From contig JAULSN010000014.1 in NCBI GenBank assembly GCA_033439765.1, positions 485,881-549,880 on the forward strand: 64,000 nucleotides of DNA. Reading direction: 5' to 3'. The notes below the pieces were generated by a model. The model did not search any database. It was given only the letters and a program-made list of their open reading frames with translations, and had not been told where the DNA came from. Positions 52,889 through 64,000 of the stretch are shown here, in pieces. Positions within the stretch are counted from its first letter, which is position 1. Every line of letters begins with the position of its first letter. Position numbers and translations under genes: made by a program. Origin of the DNA: Lasiosphaeria ovina (lineage: Eukaryota > Ascomycota > Sordariomycetes > Sordariales > Lasiosphaeriaceae).

Positions 52889-55550
52889 TCTTCTGCCATA
52901 CACACTTCAGCCCAGGTTCAGCTCAGTTGTTTGTTGGGTGCCGGTCTGTAAAGCCGCCTTACGGACGGAATACCCCGCGTCCACCCCAACCAGGTTTAGG
53001 TTACCCTGCAGGACAAGCGCACCCGCAGCATAAATAGAGCCCCTCCTCTCCGACGTCCCTGTCTTGTACTCTCGACATTCTCCCTCCGTCGCCCTTTCGC
53101 TCGTTCGTCCCCCGCCTCCTCAATTGTGCCCGCCGGTCAATATCGGCCCCCCCCCGCGCTCTGGTTATCCGATGCTCATTTCGACCACGGCCTCAAACTC
53201 GACTCTACTCCCTAGCCGGCTCTGAGCTTCGTCTGCACTGAGCGATTACAATCCGCCCGCATTCCTAGGCCGACTCTACGTCTATCCGGTGGACCCTTGG
53301 CGCAATCCGCAAGACCTGTCTGTCTTGACCAGTCACAAAAATGCCGCAGGTGTCGAGGCGTCAATGCGGAGACACCAGGAGGCCTCCTCTCCTGCATGGC
53401 GAGGGCTGTTTCCGTCTGCGGACTTGACGCCTTGTTGGCCGCAGTCGGACCGACTGCCAGCGCAGCTGCGGCGAGGCATGCAGGAGACTGGTCACAAGAG
53501 AGGCATGTAGCGTGCTGATTCGACAGCAATCTATTTCTGAGTCACGCCGCGATTCGGGTTGCAGCGGACGGGCATGTCGACTCCGAGCCGACGACAGGAC
53601 CCTGGCGAGGCGGTCCAACTGGGACGGGTTCCGAGGAGCAAGAGGAGGGCGGTCTGGCGCAGCGAGGCCAGCGGAACAGACGAGGGAACAAGGCGGACCC
53701 AAGATGACGCGGCCTCTCGGGACTCCCGCTGGCTCGTGAGTCACGCTGCAGGAAGCTGAGGCGCCGACAACGGGTCTGGAGTCGTGGTGCATGACGGGCG
53801 ATCCTTGGCTTCGTTAAATCGATGGCGAGGCAGACACGGACCGGGGAAGGTGATGCAACAGCTCGGTCAGATATCGCCTTGCTATTAGTAGTTCCGAGAA
53901 CGGGACGAGGAGAATGAGGGGGGCGAGCCCATGCAAGGCGCGGAGGAAGGGGAGATGGCGCTCCTGCATCACAGCGGCTAAGCCGCCTAGGGCGATCCCT
54001 AGGGACGCCGTGGTTCATGCGGCATTAAGCCAGCGTCGTGATTAGCAGCGATACGACGTCCCGCAAGGAGCCCGTTTATGGCCCTCTCCTTTCTATCTCG
54101 GCAGCTGCGTGATTGGCAGCGGTTCGAGGGACTTGTCAGTCGATCTCTCGTGTCCTGAGCCAAATACGACGAGGCGTTTCACGACTGAGCACGTTCCTGG
54201 CCAGCCGCTGGGATTGGCGGAGCGGATGGGGAGTCGAAGGCTAGGACCAGTGCCTTGCTAGTCCTGCTGTCGAGTACGCCTTTTCTACGCACGCAGACAT
54301 ATTTCGCCAGTTTCCCCGTATCCAGAAGTGCGAAGATGGCCAGCATTGGAGGCCAAATATTCCCCAGAATTGTTCTTCCCAGTGTTGGGCATCTTCTACC
54401 ATTCAACAGCACGGTATCACTAGCAGCACGATGGCAACAGTCTGCCTCGACCACCAGCTCTTTTACAACCCCCCTGCAACGGCAGACCCCAAGCCTGCGA
54501 GCCACTGTCTTCTGGTTAGGAAGGGGGTCCCCTCTGCACCCATCTTTAGAGCTCCTTTACATCCGCCGCTGCCGCAGGATGCACACGGTCCTCGCCATGG
54601 TGGTACCGGGAGGTCACGGGACGATGCTCTCCTAATCCTCGGCGATGACGATCCCGACGAATAGCCGATCCGACACTTAAGTCCAGCCCTATCCAGGCCT
54701 CTGGCCTGACGAGACAGATACAGCGCTGGCATGGCAACAAACACTGTCGCTCGCGTTTGATCAACAGACAGGCTGGCTTGTCTGCCTATCCCTATCCCGC
54801 ACCGTCCCTTCCCATGGACCCCAGGTGGCACATTCAATGGTAGTTATACGCGTGCTCGTATGAACTCGGGGAAATGCACCCCCTGGATTCAGGGGCTTGT
54901 ATTTGTGTTCAGGGGTTTTTGTTTGGGGTGGCGAGTGCCCTCCATTCCGCTGGATCAGTCAGCGTTGCTGGCACCGCGCGCTGTGGCCTGCGCGGCCAAC
55001 ACACACACAGATACATTTTCTAGACAAGGCGCAATTGAAGTCCTGTTTTCCGGCCATTGAAGTGCTTTGCTGTGTGAAGAACGGTTAGACTCTCAACTTT
55101 GGCGGCCAGAGGGCCACAGTTGGCTGGTTTGTGTCCCGCAACACCACATAAACACCTCCGCCTCCTATAAGCCGCTTGAAACCCGATGGCGCTCAGGCCC
55201 CCCCGGCCTTCCCCCCAGCCCAGTCGTCAATCGTGTTCACGCAATCCATCAAGTCCGCCTTTGCCTCTTCAGAGGTCGTAGACCCCACCGTAACTGCAGC
55301 CTCTTTGACGGAACGACAGCCCCGGTACATTCTAGTTGGGCCCGCTGCGGACCCACCTCCTGCTGGCTGGCTGGGGGTAGGAGAAGCAGTTGATGTCCAG
55401 GCGATCATACGAGGATCTACCGAAGCAACCTGTAGGTCCGGGCGTGAGATCCTGGAACCACTTTATAAAATGAAAACACTCGGCAGTCTGAAGACTGTTG
55501 TACCTGTACACCTGGGGTGAGCGTTCCTTCATGTCTGAGCAGGTATAGAC
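52889..55550. other. No supported gene
   Basis: High-GC sequence with overlapping open frames. A CT-rich stretch with AGCATAAATAGAGCC at about 53025-53040 could be a core promoter followed by pyrimidine-rich leader, but no convincing coding sequence follows. Frames at 53297-53518 (two Cys clusters) and 55176-55520 are possible but unsupported. Confidence 0.35.
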
Positions 55551-56690
55551 TTACTTAACTGGATTGATTGGCTTCGAAATGGAGTTGAAGCACAATCTAG
55601 TCATCGCAAAATCGATCACAAATTTATGCGGCCGAACAACAGCGCAGGGAAATGTAGCAAGAATGTGATACCCCAGCGCGCTGCCGAGTAAAAGCAGGGA
55701 CAGACCCTCGTCAATAGATGCCTTCAGCTCACCGGTTCCCATCGCTGTCTGCTGCTTTGCCAAGTTTTCAAGTGCAATTGTTGTTGCTTGCTGCCGCTTT
55801 TTAGGTTTGAGGGATTCGTTTATAGCCTGTGGCTTACGGATAGTGCGGTCTTGTTGCAGTTGGGTTTTAGCTTCTTCCACCATGAGTTGGTACTTCTGCG
55901 CAAGGAGAGTGAGGGTAAACCGCTCCTCAAATATGCACCTTTGAACCTGTTGACGGATGTTCGTCAGCTTGGCGACCAACCCTCCCACGGTGCGTTGGTT
56001 CTCCTCATAGAGGGTTGCAGGCCTAATAGGTGGGAGCGAGCACTGCATCACCATCTGCAGAACGCGTGCCTTGACCTCTATGCTCAGGTCACCACCCTCC
56101 AAGGCTTCTCTTCCTTGTGACTGAAGAGTTTTTCAAGGTCGACGAGAAAGCACTGGTGGCTCTCAGTACATGTGGATGCTTCCTTAGCTGGATCAGATTG
56201 GAAGAACAGCAGCTCCGCAGTCGGGTCCGGCTGATCCGCTGTATTCTCAACAGCGAACACTTCTAACTGGGACGGTGAAATCCATGTCTTGAGGAGCCTC
56301 GTCAGATATCGCGCCCGAAGAGAGGTAATATCGGTGTTACCGGACGTGCGCAGCGCGGTTCCAAGGTACTTTCCAAGAGCAAAACAGCATAAAATGCCAG
56401 AGTGCCCGGTATTTCCCCCTAGCTATATAACTTATTAGTATGTTATCTGCCCTGGTGAAACCGATACAGCTTACCTCTTGAATGCTGTGTTGGAGTCTAG
56501 TATTTACCAGCTTGACAAGTCTGGTGTTCCAATCCTCAGCCTCATGTTCATCCATACTAATCGAATTGAATTTGCCGCTCCCCCAATCGACAACTAGGAG
56601 AGTCCAGTAATCGACCGTGCGCACAAGTAGAACGAGAGCGTCGTAGGTGTGTAGCCAGTCCTGGATCCTGGCATTTAGGGGCTCAACATC
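55551..56690 (-). pseudogene. Ulp1-like (C48) protease pseudogene with lost catalytic residues
   Basis: Minus strand. Exon 56474-56690 contains NARIQDWLHTYDALVLLVRT, VDYWTLLVVDWGSGKFNSIS and AEDWNTRLVKLVNTRLQ; intron 56423-56473 (GTAAGC..TATAG with branch-like ACTAATAAG) joins in frame to LGGNTGHSGILCCFALGKYL, RTSGNTDITSLRARYLTRLL, ending at TGA 56084-56086. This follows Ulp1/SENP proteases: (H)W.L.VVD.., a helix, then the (D)CGI..C box. The catalytic His is Tyr (CAC to TAC possible) and the Cys is Ser, so it is inactive. A second frame, 56102-55551, continues with a coiled coil (QQVQRCIFEERFTLTLLAQK, PKKRQQATTIALENLAKQQ), probably the C-terminus after a frameshift. Ulp1 proteases are often carried by MULE or CACTA transposons. 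Confidence 0.55.
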
Positions 56691-57160
56691 TCCGGGGGAA
56701 CTGCTGAGAGAGGATGTAATTGATCATCTGGGGAATTTGCTCTGCAGGCTCTAGGGGAAGGGTGGGGAAAATGTGTGGGCGTTGGATGTTTTCACGTCCG
56801 CTTAGTAGCTTTCCGCCTGTAGGTTCGCATTTTTCATCGCGTTTCGTCGTCCTGGTTTTTTACCTCCTTAACTTCTCTTTTTGCACATCTTCCACCCGTT
56901 GCTGGTCCTCTTGAGGCCTAAAGAAAGCCAGAGAGTCGGCCAAGATTGGGAAGTCCGGGCACGAAGGAAGATAGACAGAATGAGCATCCGGTGTCCATTT
57001 TCCATCTACGTAGTTCACCGCTTCGGCAAGTGTGTATATAGCTAGTGCTAAATCCAGAATGATAGGCCCATAGTATGGTGATAATGATCTTAGATGCTTT
57101 CTGATCGAGAATCGTAAACGGGATACCCCATTCTCTTAACGTCGACACGGGCATAAATAC
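56691..57160. other. Probable upstream part of the Ulp1-like gene, not readable
   Basis: Mixed sequence before the RIPped block. A minus-strand frame 57154-56918 has moderate composition but cannot be connected to the protease frame. Confidence 0.3.
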
Positions 57161-58164
57161 TCCAGCGTGTCGGACACACTAGTCGCGCTCCTAGGTAATC
57201 TCATTATCTAATTCCTTAAGCTTCTGGATAAAGGCATCTATCTACTACTAACGAGGGAATAATTCTCCATAACTTCCTCCTTATATATAGATAGCTTATT
57301 AAATAATCGCTAATATGCTCTACGTAGTTAAAGAAGGATACGCTGAAATTAGAGCTAGATTCGTACGCGTATAGCTAACGAAGACTAGGTATAAAGTACT
57401 TCGTTATTAATAGTAAGTTTCCTTCTAGTAGTTAGATTATACTCTCTTTTAGAAGGTAATTTATAACGCGTTATTTAGAAGTCTTTATAAGAATATTAGT
57501 ACGGTGAATAATATTATTTAAGCCGTCTTTATAAGTAAGGAGTATTTCGTATTATTTAAAAGCTTCGTTAATTAATAAAGAAGAAGGGGAATATAAGCGT
57601 AAGACTTAACGTTTTATTAATACTTCGACTTAATATATTTTATTAAAGAGTATTATATTAACTTTCTTAAGGCTTTAATATATTAAGTTTTAAATATTAT
57701 TCTTATTTAATTAATTTATAAATAAAGAACCTTAATAATAAAAGCTTTTATAATAATAAGTTAAAGTTTTACTTTAAGATTAAAAAAGATTAAGATTAAT
57801 TAAGTAATTTATAATTATAATATACTTTTAATAATTATTAATATATAATTTAATATAATAATTAAAAATATTAAGAGTAACTTTTAATTAAAGATTATTA
57901 ATTTAATTATTATCTTTATTAGATATAATAAAAAAGTACTTATTATATTATTTTAAACGCTTTTCTTAAAGAATAAGGGCTTAATCTTTAAAGGCTTAAT
58001 AAATATAAAGGATTTTAAATATAAAGAAAATTAAAATCTTAATAAATTATAATATAAAATATAATTATATACTTTTAAAATATATATATTATATAAATAA
58101 GTAATATAATTATAAAAGATTATTTAAAATTAATTAATTATAATTTAAAATATATATTTATAAG
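57161..58164. other. RIPped AT-rich block, no readable gene
   Basis: CpA/TpG disappear from about 57180 and the sequence becomes almost pure A/T by 57650. The first 250 bp keep some CpG and may be an older continuation of the protease gene. Confidence 0.5.
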
Positions 58165-58166
58165 TA

Positions 58167-60027
58167 ACGTGCGTAATAAGCGAGTGTACCAGATAAGCGA
58201 GTGCACTACTTTCTACTACCCGACTATATCTATTCTCAATTATAATACAACTATACTAAGAAATTACAATAACTGAATCAGAAACAGATGAATTAGACGA
58301 TTCTGCAGCCTCCTTATACGTGCGAGCATTATGGCCAGGCTTGCCGCATACGCTATAGTATCGAATCTTCGTACGAGACCCCCCTATACTACTACTATTT
58401 TGTCGTATTTCCTGAGCTAACTGCTCACCCACAGCCTTCTAGTCTAGTAAATCCTGTGCCTCTTATATAGTAAGTGACCCTCCAAGCCGTATACGTGTTT
58501 TTTTAGCTCTCCGTCGCTTACTAAGCCCCTTATTGGCCTTTCGTAATGCTGAGACCTCCGTACGTAGAAGAGCCACCTCGTACATTATAGCCATTATACC
58601 TTTGGCTAATCGATCTATAGTAGTTAGTATCGGGGTTGGAGAGCTGCCCTAATAGTTGGAAATTCGAGTTTTGATAAATGCTGATTATGAGGTAGCCTCT
58701 CGAGGGTTGTGTGGCGTTTAGGAGGCCTAAGGTAGTGCTGTGGTTGGGCTTGAGGCTGGGGGTGTTGGGGTCCGAATACGCATATCTAGTTTAGATATCA
58801 CCCTCTCTAGGTCGTACGGCACAAGGCCAGCTCCGGTAAAACCCCCCTGGATGTTCTTTTCTATAATCGAAGTAAAAAACGCCTCTCTGAATATATAAAG
58901 AAACTCCAACTTACTAATATATATAATATTCATCCGTATAAACTACTTAATTTGGCGGCTATACGCCTTCTTCAAAGGCCCAAAATAACTAATATCTAAA
59001 GGCTGGAGTATATATAAAGAGTATGGAGGTATATAAAGTATAATAATATTATACTCTTTATAATAGTTATCGAATTCTTTAGAGTGGTGGCTTTCGTGGC
59101 TATTAAGGATTAATAACCGGTATATACCCTTTATACGAGATGCTATATAGAAATCGAAGTAACGAATCTAATCCATACCTTTCTTATTCGTAGTCCAGCC
59201 ATTATCGGTTATTACGATACGCTAGTCGGCCGGGAGGTTATATTCTTCATACTAGTTAGTAAGGTAATATTACCTAGCTAAGATGATAAATGGTAGGATG
59301 GCCCAGCCTAGAGTATTTACTCCTTGGATAACTATAGCCCACTCTCGATTACTAGGCTGGGCCTATTTAGCCCTACTACGCCCCTCTAAGGTAGTAACTA
59401 CTATAGTGGCGATAATAATGCCCATTATAAAGCCGGTCTCGTCGAAATTATAAATATCGTCGTTAAGGATACCGTATTTGACCTTAACGTTATATATAAG
59501 GGCAAACTACTCGCGAATAATCGTTAGATCTTCGTATTTAGCCCTCTAGTAGTCGTATTTACGCGTAAAACGCGTCCGAAGGTCTAGTTAGCGCTTGACG
59601 AAGTTATAAGCCCATCGTACTCCAATAGGGGGCGCGTCGCGTTCGCGGAGTAATCGATTAGCCATATCTTCTACGTAAGAAAGCCGGGGGTGGAATACGC
59701 GTATATATAGTTTAATTATATACTGAATAATCGTTTTCTCTTCCAAATCGGTAAGTTTATGTAAATTGGCTAGAATATCGCGTCGTAAAGGTTTACCGTC
59801 GCGTCGTCGTATAAGTATTATATAGTGAATATCGTAGATCTTGCCTATAGCTCGTAGGGTGAGGTTTTTATCGCGTTAGATAGCTTTAAGGGCTAAAATT
59901 ATCTATACCTCTTTTAAAGTAGAAGATATATTAGGTTATAGAATAATTAAGGATTGAAGGTGGAAGTGGTATATCGCGTAGAAAGTGGTGTACTCGCTTA
60001 TCTAGTACACTCGCTTATTACGTACGT
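58167..60027 (-). mobile_element. PogoA copy 2, 1861 bp, inverted
   Basis: TIRs beginning ACGTGCGTAATAAGCGAG and flanked by TA (58165-58166 and 60028-60029). Same length as copies 1 and 3. The transposase is on the minus strand; fragments such as LEFLYIFREAFFTSIIEKNI, IQGGFTGAGLVPYD and the tail TPTPPASSPTTALP remain. RIP is heavier than in copy 1 and comparable to copy 3. Inserted in already degraded AT-rich DNA. Confidence 0.92.
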
Positions 60028-60029
60028 TA

Positions 60030-61950
60030 AATTACTTTTAAATAAATATATTAATTTTAAAAGTATTTATATTCTTAAAGAATAACTTAATTAAGAATAT
60101 AAGAATAAATTTTAAAAATTAAAATTATATTATTTAAAAAATATAAGAATATATAAGGAATTTAAATTATATTATTATTATTAATGAACTTTCTTTATAT
60201 AATAACTTTTAATATTTATCTTTAACTTTTAATAATTTATATTCTTATTAAAATATAAAGATTATAAACTTACTTCTCTTTTATAATAATAATCTTAAGA
60301 ATATAATTACTTTTAATATTTAAATTTATTATATAAAGAATAAATTATAAATTAATATTAATTATTATAAAATTAATTATATATATTAAATATATATTAA
60401 GCTTTATTTAAAAAGTAATATTTCTTTATAAGTAAGAGTTTATTTTAAAATAGCTTATTTTATTAAATATAAATTATAAAAGATTTATTAATTTAATTTA
60501 AGAATAATTATTATAATATTAATTATAAAGAAAAAGCTTTAAAGAAGTTTTTTAATCTTTATATAATATTTAAAAAAAATTATAATAAGTTTTAAAATAT
60601 ATTTAATTAATTAATTAATTAATATTATTATTTTTAATTTATTAAAAAAAGAATTTAAATATTAATTTATTTTTATAATATAAGATAAATTAATATATAA
60701 TATATTAATAATATTAAACTTTAATTAAAATAAACTTTATATTTTAATTAATAAGTTTAAGAAGTTATATTTAAAAAAGAAGTATTTTATTTATTAAAAA
60801 TAAAATTATATTATTTAAAATTACTTTAAAAAAAACTTATTTTTATAATTAATAAAAATTAAATTTAAGAAATTATAAATTATTATATATATTATAATAC
60901 TTAATATAAAATTAAAATTAATTATCTTATTATTTATTATCTTAATTAAGTAATATTACCTTATTAATTAATATAAAGAGTATAACTTCTTAATTAATTA
61001 ATATATTATAATAATTAATAATAATTAAATTACGAATAAGAAAGGTATAAATTAAATTTAATACTTTATTTTTTATATAATATCTTATATAAAGGGTATA
61101 TATTAGTTATTAATCTTAAATAATTATAAAAGCTATTACTTTAAAGAATTTAATAATTATTATAAAGAATATAATATTATTATACTTTATATACCTTTAT
61201 ATTCTTTATATATACTTTAGCTCTTAAATATTAATTATTTTAAGCCGTTAAAGAAGGCGTATAAATATTATATATATTAATAAGTTAGAGTTTCTTTATA
61301 TATTTAAAGAGGCGTTTTTTACTTTAATTATAAAAAAGAATATTTAAAGGGGTTTTATTAAAGTTAGCCTTATATTATATAACTTAAAAAGGGTAATATT
61401 AAAGTTAAATATATATATTTAAACCCTAATACCCTTAGCCTTAAGCTTATTTATAATATTACCTTAAGTATCTTAAACGTTATATAATTCTTAAGAAGTT
61501 ACCTCGTAATTAACGTTTATTAAAACTCGAATTTCTAATTATTAAAGTAGCTCTTTAACTTTAATACTTATTATTATAAATCGATTAGTTAAAGGTACGA
61601 TAATTATAATATATAAGATAGCTCTTCTTTATATAAAGGTCTTTATATTATAAAAGGCTAATAAGGGGCTTAGTAAGTAACGGAGAGTTAAAAAAATATA
61701 TATATAACTTAGAAGATTACTTATTATATAAGAGGTATAGGACTTATTAAATTAAAAGGTTATAAGTAAGTAATTAATTTAAGAAATATAATGAAATAAT
61801 AATAATATAAGGGGGTCTTATATAAAGATTTAATATTATAATATATATATATATAAGGAGGTTATAAAATTATTTAATTTATTTATTTTTAATTTAATTA
61901 TTATTATTTCCTAATATTATAATTATATAATTAAGGGTAATTATAATAAG
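60030..61950 (+). pseudogene. Extremely degraded PogoA copy in AT-only DNA
   Basis: From about 60900 to 61930 the sequence aligns collinearly with PogoA1 from about 23930 to 25000, for example TTACGAATAAGAAAGGTATA (61030; 24062 in copy 1), TATTATTATACTTTATATAC (61174) and AAGGCGTATAAATA. Upstream, 60030-60900 is nearly pure A/T and cannot be aligned with confidence. Here CpG is also mostly gone, unlike in the other RIPped elements, so this copy is the oldest or passed through more RIP cycles. No TIRs were recognised. Confidence 0.65.
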
Positions 61951-61959
61951 GTTATAAAA

Positions 61960-62089
61960 GTATTTAATTTACTTATTTATTTATCTCGTTTATTATATAT
62001 ATTAATACTTTATTAATATAACTTTATTAATATTAATTATTAAAATAATTATTATAAATTAATTAATTAAAAGTATAATAATTATAATA
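61960..62089 (+). pseudogene. Fragment of a fifth PogoA copy, left of copy 3
   Basis: The last bases (ATTAAAAGTATAATAATTAT) correspond to GATTAGCCAAAGGTATAATG of PogoA1 (24640-24666). The sequence resumes after copy 3 at 63955, so copy 3 is inserted at a TA within the C-terminal region of another RIPped PogoA. Confidence 0.5.
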
Positions 62090-62091
62090 TA

Positions 62092-63952
62092 ACGTGCGTA
62101 ATAAGCGAGTATATTAAATAAGCGAGTGCACCACTTTCTACGCGACGTACCACCTCTACCTTTAATCCTTAATTATTCTATAACCTAATATATCTTCCAC
62201 TTCAAAAGAGGTATAGATAATTTTAGCCCTTAAAGCTATCTAACGCGATAAAAACCTCACCCTACGAGCTATAGGCAAGATCTACGATATTCACTATATA
62301 ATACTTATACGACGATACGACGGTAAACCTTTACGACGCGATATTCTAGCTAATTTATATAAACTTACCGATTTAGAAGAGAAAACGATTATTCAGTATA
62401 TAATTAAACTATATATACGCGTATTCTACCCCCGGCTTTCTTACGTAGAAGATATGGCTAATCGATTACTCCGCGAACGCGACGCGCCCCCTATTGGAGT
62501 ACGATGGGCTCACAACTTCGTTAAGCGTTAACTAGACCTTCGGACGCGTTTTACGCGTAAATACGACTACTAGAGGGCTAAATACGAAGATCTAACGATT
62601 ATTCACGAGTGGTTTACCCTTATATATAACGTTAAGGTTAAATATAGTATCCTTAACGACGATATTTATAATTTCGACGAAACCGGCTTTATAATGGGCA
62701 TTATTATCGCTACTATAGTAGTTACTACCTCAGAGGGGCGTAGTAGGGCTAAATAGGCCTAGCCTAGTAATCGAGAGTGGGCTATAGTTATCTAAGGAGT
62801 AAATACTCTAGGCTAGGCCATCCTACTATTTATTATCTTAGCTAAGTAATATTACCTTACTAACTAGTATGAAGAATATAACCTCCTAGCCGACTAGCGT
62901 ATTATAATAACTAATAATAGCTAGACTATGAATAAGAAAGGTATAAATTAGATTCGTCACTTCGATTTCTATATAGCATCTCGTATAAAGGGTATATACC
63001 GGTTATTAATCCTTAATAGCTACGAAAGCCACTACTCTAAAGAATTCGATAACTATTATAAAGAGTATAATATTATTATACTTTATATACCTCCATACTC
63101 TTTATATATACTCCAGCCTTTAAATATTAGTTATTTTGGGCCTTTAAAGAAGGCGTATAGCCGCTAAATTGAGTAGTTTATACGGATGAATATTATATAT
63201 ATTAGTAAGTTGGAGTTTCTTTATATATTTAGAGAGGCGTTTTTTGCTTCAATTATAGAAAAGAATATCTAGGGGGGTTTTACCGGAGCTGGCCTTATGC
63301 CGTACGACCTAGAGAGGGTAATATCTAAGCTAGATGTGCGTATTCGGACCCTAATACCCCCAGCCTCAAGCCCAACCATAGTACTACCTTGGGCCTCCTA
63401 AACGCTATATAACCCTCGAGAGGCTACCTCATAATTAGCATTTATTAAAACTCGAATTTCCAACTATTAGGGTAGCTCTCTAACCCCGATGCTGACTGCT
63501 GTGGATCGATTAGCCAAAGGTATAATAGCTATAATGTACGAGGTGGCTCTTCTATATACGGAGGTCTTAGTATTATGAAAGGCTAATAAGGGGCTTAGTA
63601 AGCGACGGAGAGCTAAAAAAATACGTGTGCGGCTTGGAGGGTCACTTACTATATAAGAGGTATAGGATTTACTAGACTAGAAGGCTGTGGGTGAGTAGTT
63701 AGCTTAGGAAATACGATAAAATAGTAGTAGTATAGGGGGGTCTCGTACGAAGATTCGATACTATAACGTATACGGCAAGCCTGGCCATAATGCTCGTACG
63801 TATAAGGAGGCTATAGAATCGTCTAATTTATCTATTTCTAATTTAGTTATTATAATTTCTTAGTATAGTTATATTATAATTGAGAATAAATATAGTCGGG
63901 TAGTAGAAAGTAGTGTACTCGCTTATTTAGTATACTCGCTTATTACGTACGT
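62092..63952 (+). mobile_element. PogoA copy 3, 1861 bp
   Basis: TIRs ACGTGCGTAATAAGCGAG.. and inverted ..CGCTTATTACGTACGT, flanked by TA (62090-62091 and 63953-63954). The transposase frame is readable on the plus strand (for example RERDAPPIGVRWAHNFVKR, NFDETGFIMGIIIATIVVTT, FREAFFASIIEKNI) but carries more stops than copy 1. Identical length to copies 1 and 2 means no indels have accumulated, only point changes. Confidence 0.92.
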
Positions 63953-63954
63953 TA

Positions 63955-64000
63955 TAAATAATTACTTTTTATATAAAGGTCTTTATATTATAAAAGGCGA
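63955..64000 (+). pseudogene. Continuation of the fifth PogoA fragment, cut by the window end
   Basis: TTATATAAAGGTCTTTATAT and ATTATAAAAGGC match the degraded copy at 61630-61665 and CTACGTACGGAGGTCTCAGC of PogoA1, directly after copy 3. Confidence 0.55.

Noticed and set aside
53212..53792. Overlapping ORFs with Cys clusters, possible Zn2Cys6 factor
   Set aside because: Cys spacing does not fit CX2CX6CX5-12CX2CX6-8C, and both strands are open at once because of high GC.
1..64000. CRISPR arrays, bacterial operons or phage modules
   Set aside because: No regularly spaced short repeats with unique spacers and no prokaryotic gene organisation; introns, RIP and the transposon types indicate a fungal genome.

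Overview
The window looks like an accessory, transposon-dominated region of a filamentous ascomycete genome (Pezizomycotina; Sordariomycetes or Hypocreales is a guess). The evidence is short GT..AG introns, typical fungal transposons (pogo/Fot1, Ty1/Copia, Ty3/Gypsy chromovirus, Helitron, MULE) and very strong repeat-induced point mutation (RIP). In the RIPped blocks CpA and TpG are nearly absent, TpA is abundant, CpG largely survives, and reading frames are broken mainly by CAG/CAA to TAG/TAA and TGG to TAG changes.

Layout. 1-0.4 kb: the 3' end of a host-like gene with an internal TAG. 0.84-1.68 kb: a multi-exon minus-strand gene whose introns resemble one another. 1.9-28.1 kb: a nested transposon. 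A RIPped Helitron (plus strand) is the host. It contains two solo LTRs of one family in opposite orientations (3549-4327, 25365-26141), a 1861-bp pogo element (23230-25090), and a second pogo family (5323-22757). That second pogo element is split by a gag-only LTR retrotransposon (5491-7576) and by a minus-strand Copia element (8857-22357), which is itself split by a complete plus-strand Gypsy chromovirus (10395-17304). LTR and TIR ends with matching target-site duplications could be located for most insertions, so the order is directly readable.

28-39 kb: a GC-richer mosaic. It holds a 170-bp solo LTR, two MULE transposase 3' ends facing each other, a MULE N-terminal relic, an MFS transporter fragment, an intronless Siw14/PFA-DSP phosphatase, a decayed third pogo family, an HNH nuclease-domain gene with a RIP-like stop, a second Helitron helicase relic, and a family of short GC-rich dispersed repeats.

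39-57 kb: a coiled-coil ORF behind a repeated upstream segment, an F-box-like/Cys-rich gene between inverted gene fragments, a frameshifted uncharacterised fungal gene, another MULE relic, a long stretch with no recognisable gene (about 46.9-55.5 kb) and a Ulp1-like protease pseudogene.

57-64 kb: again RIPped and very AT-rich, with two more 1861-bp copies of the first pogo family, a far more degraded copy, and a fragment interrupted by the last full copy.

The plausible intact host-type genes are the phosphatase (30864-31637), the F-box-like gene (41670-42563), the spliced minus-strand gene (840-1681) and, if its TAG is tolerated, the HNH gene (35465-36591). Almost everything else is mobile DNA or its remains.
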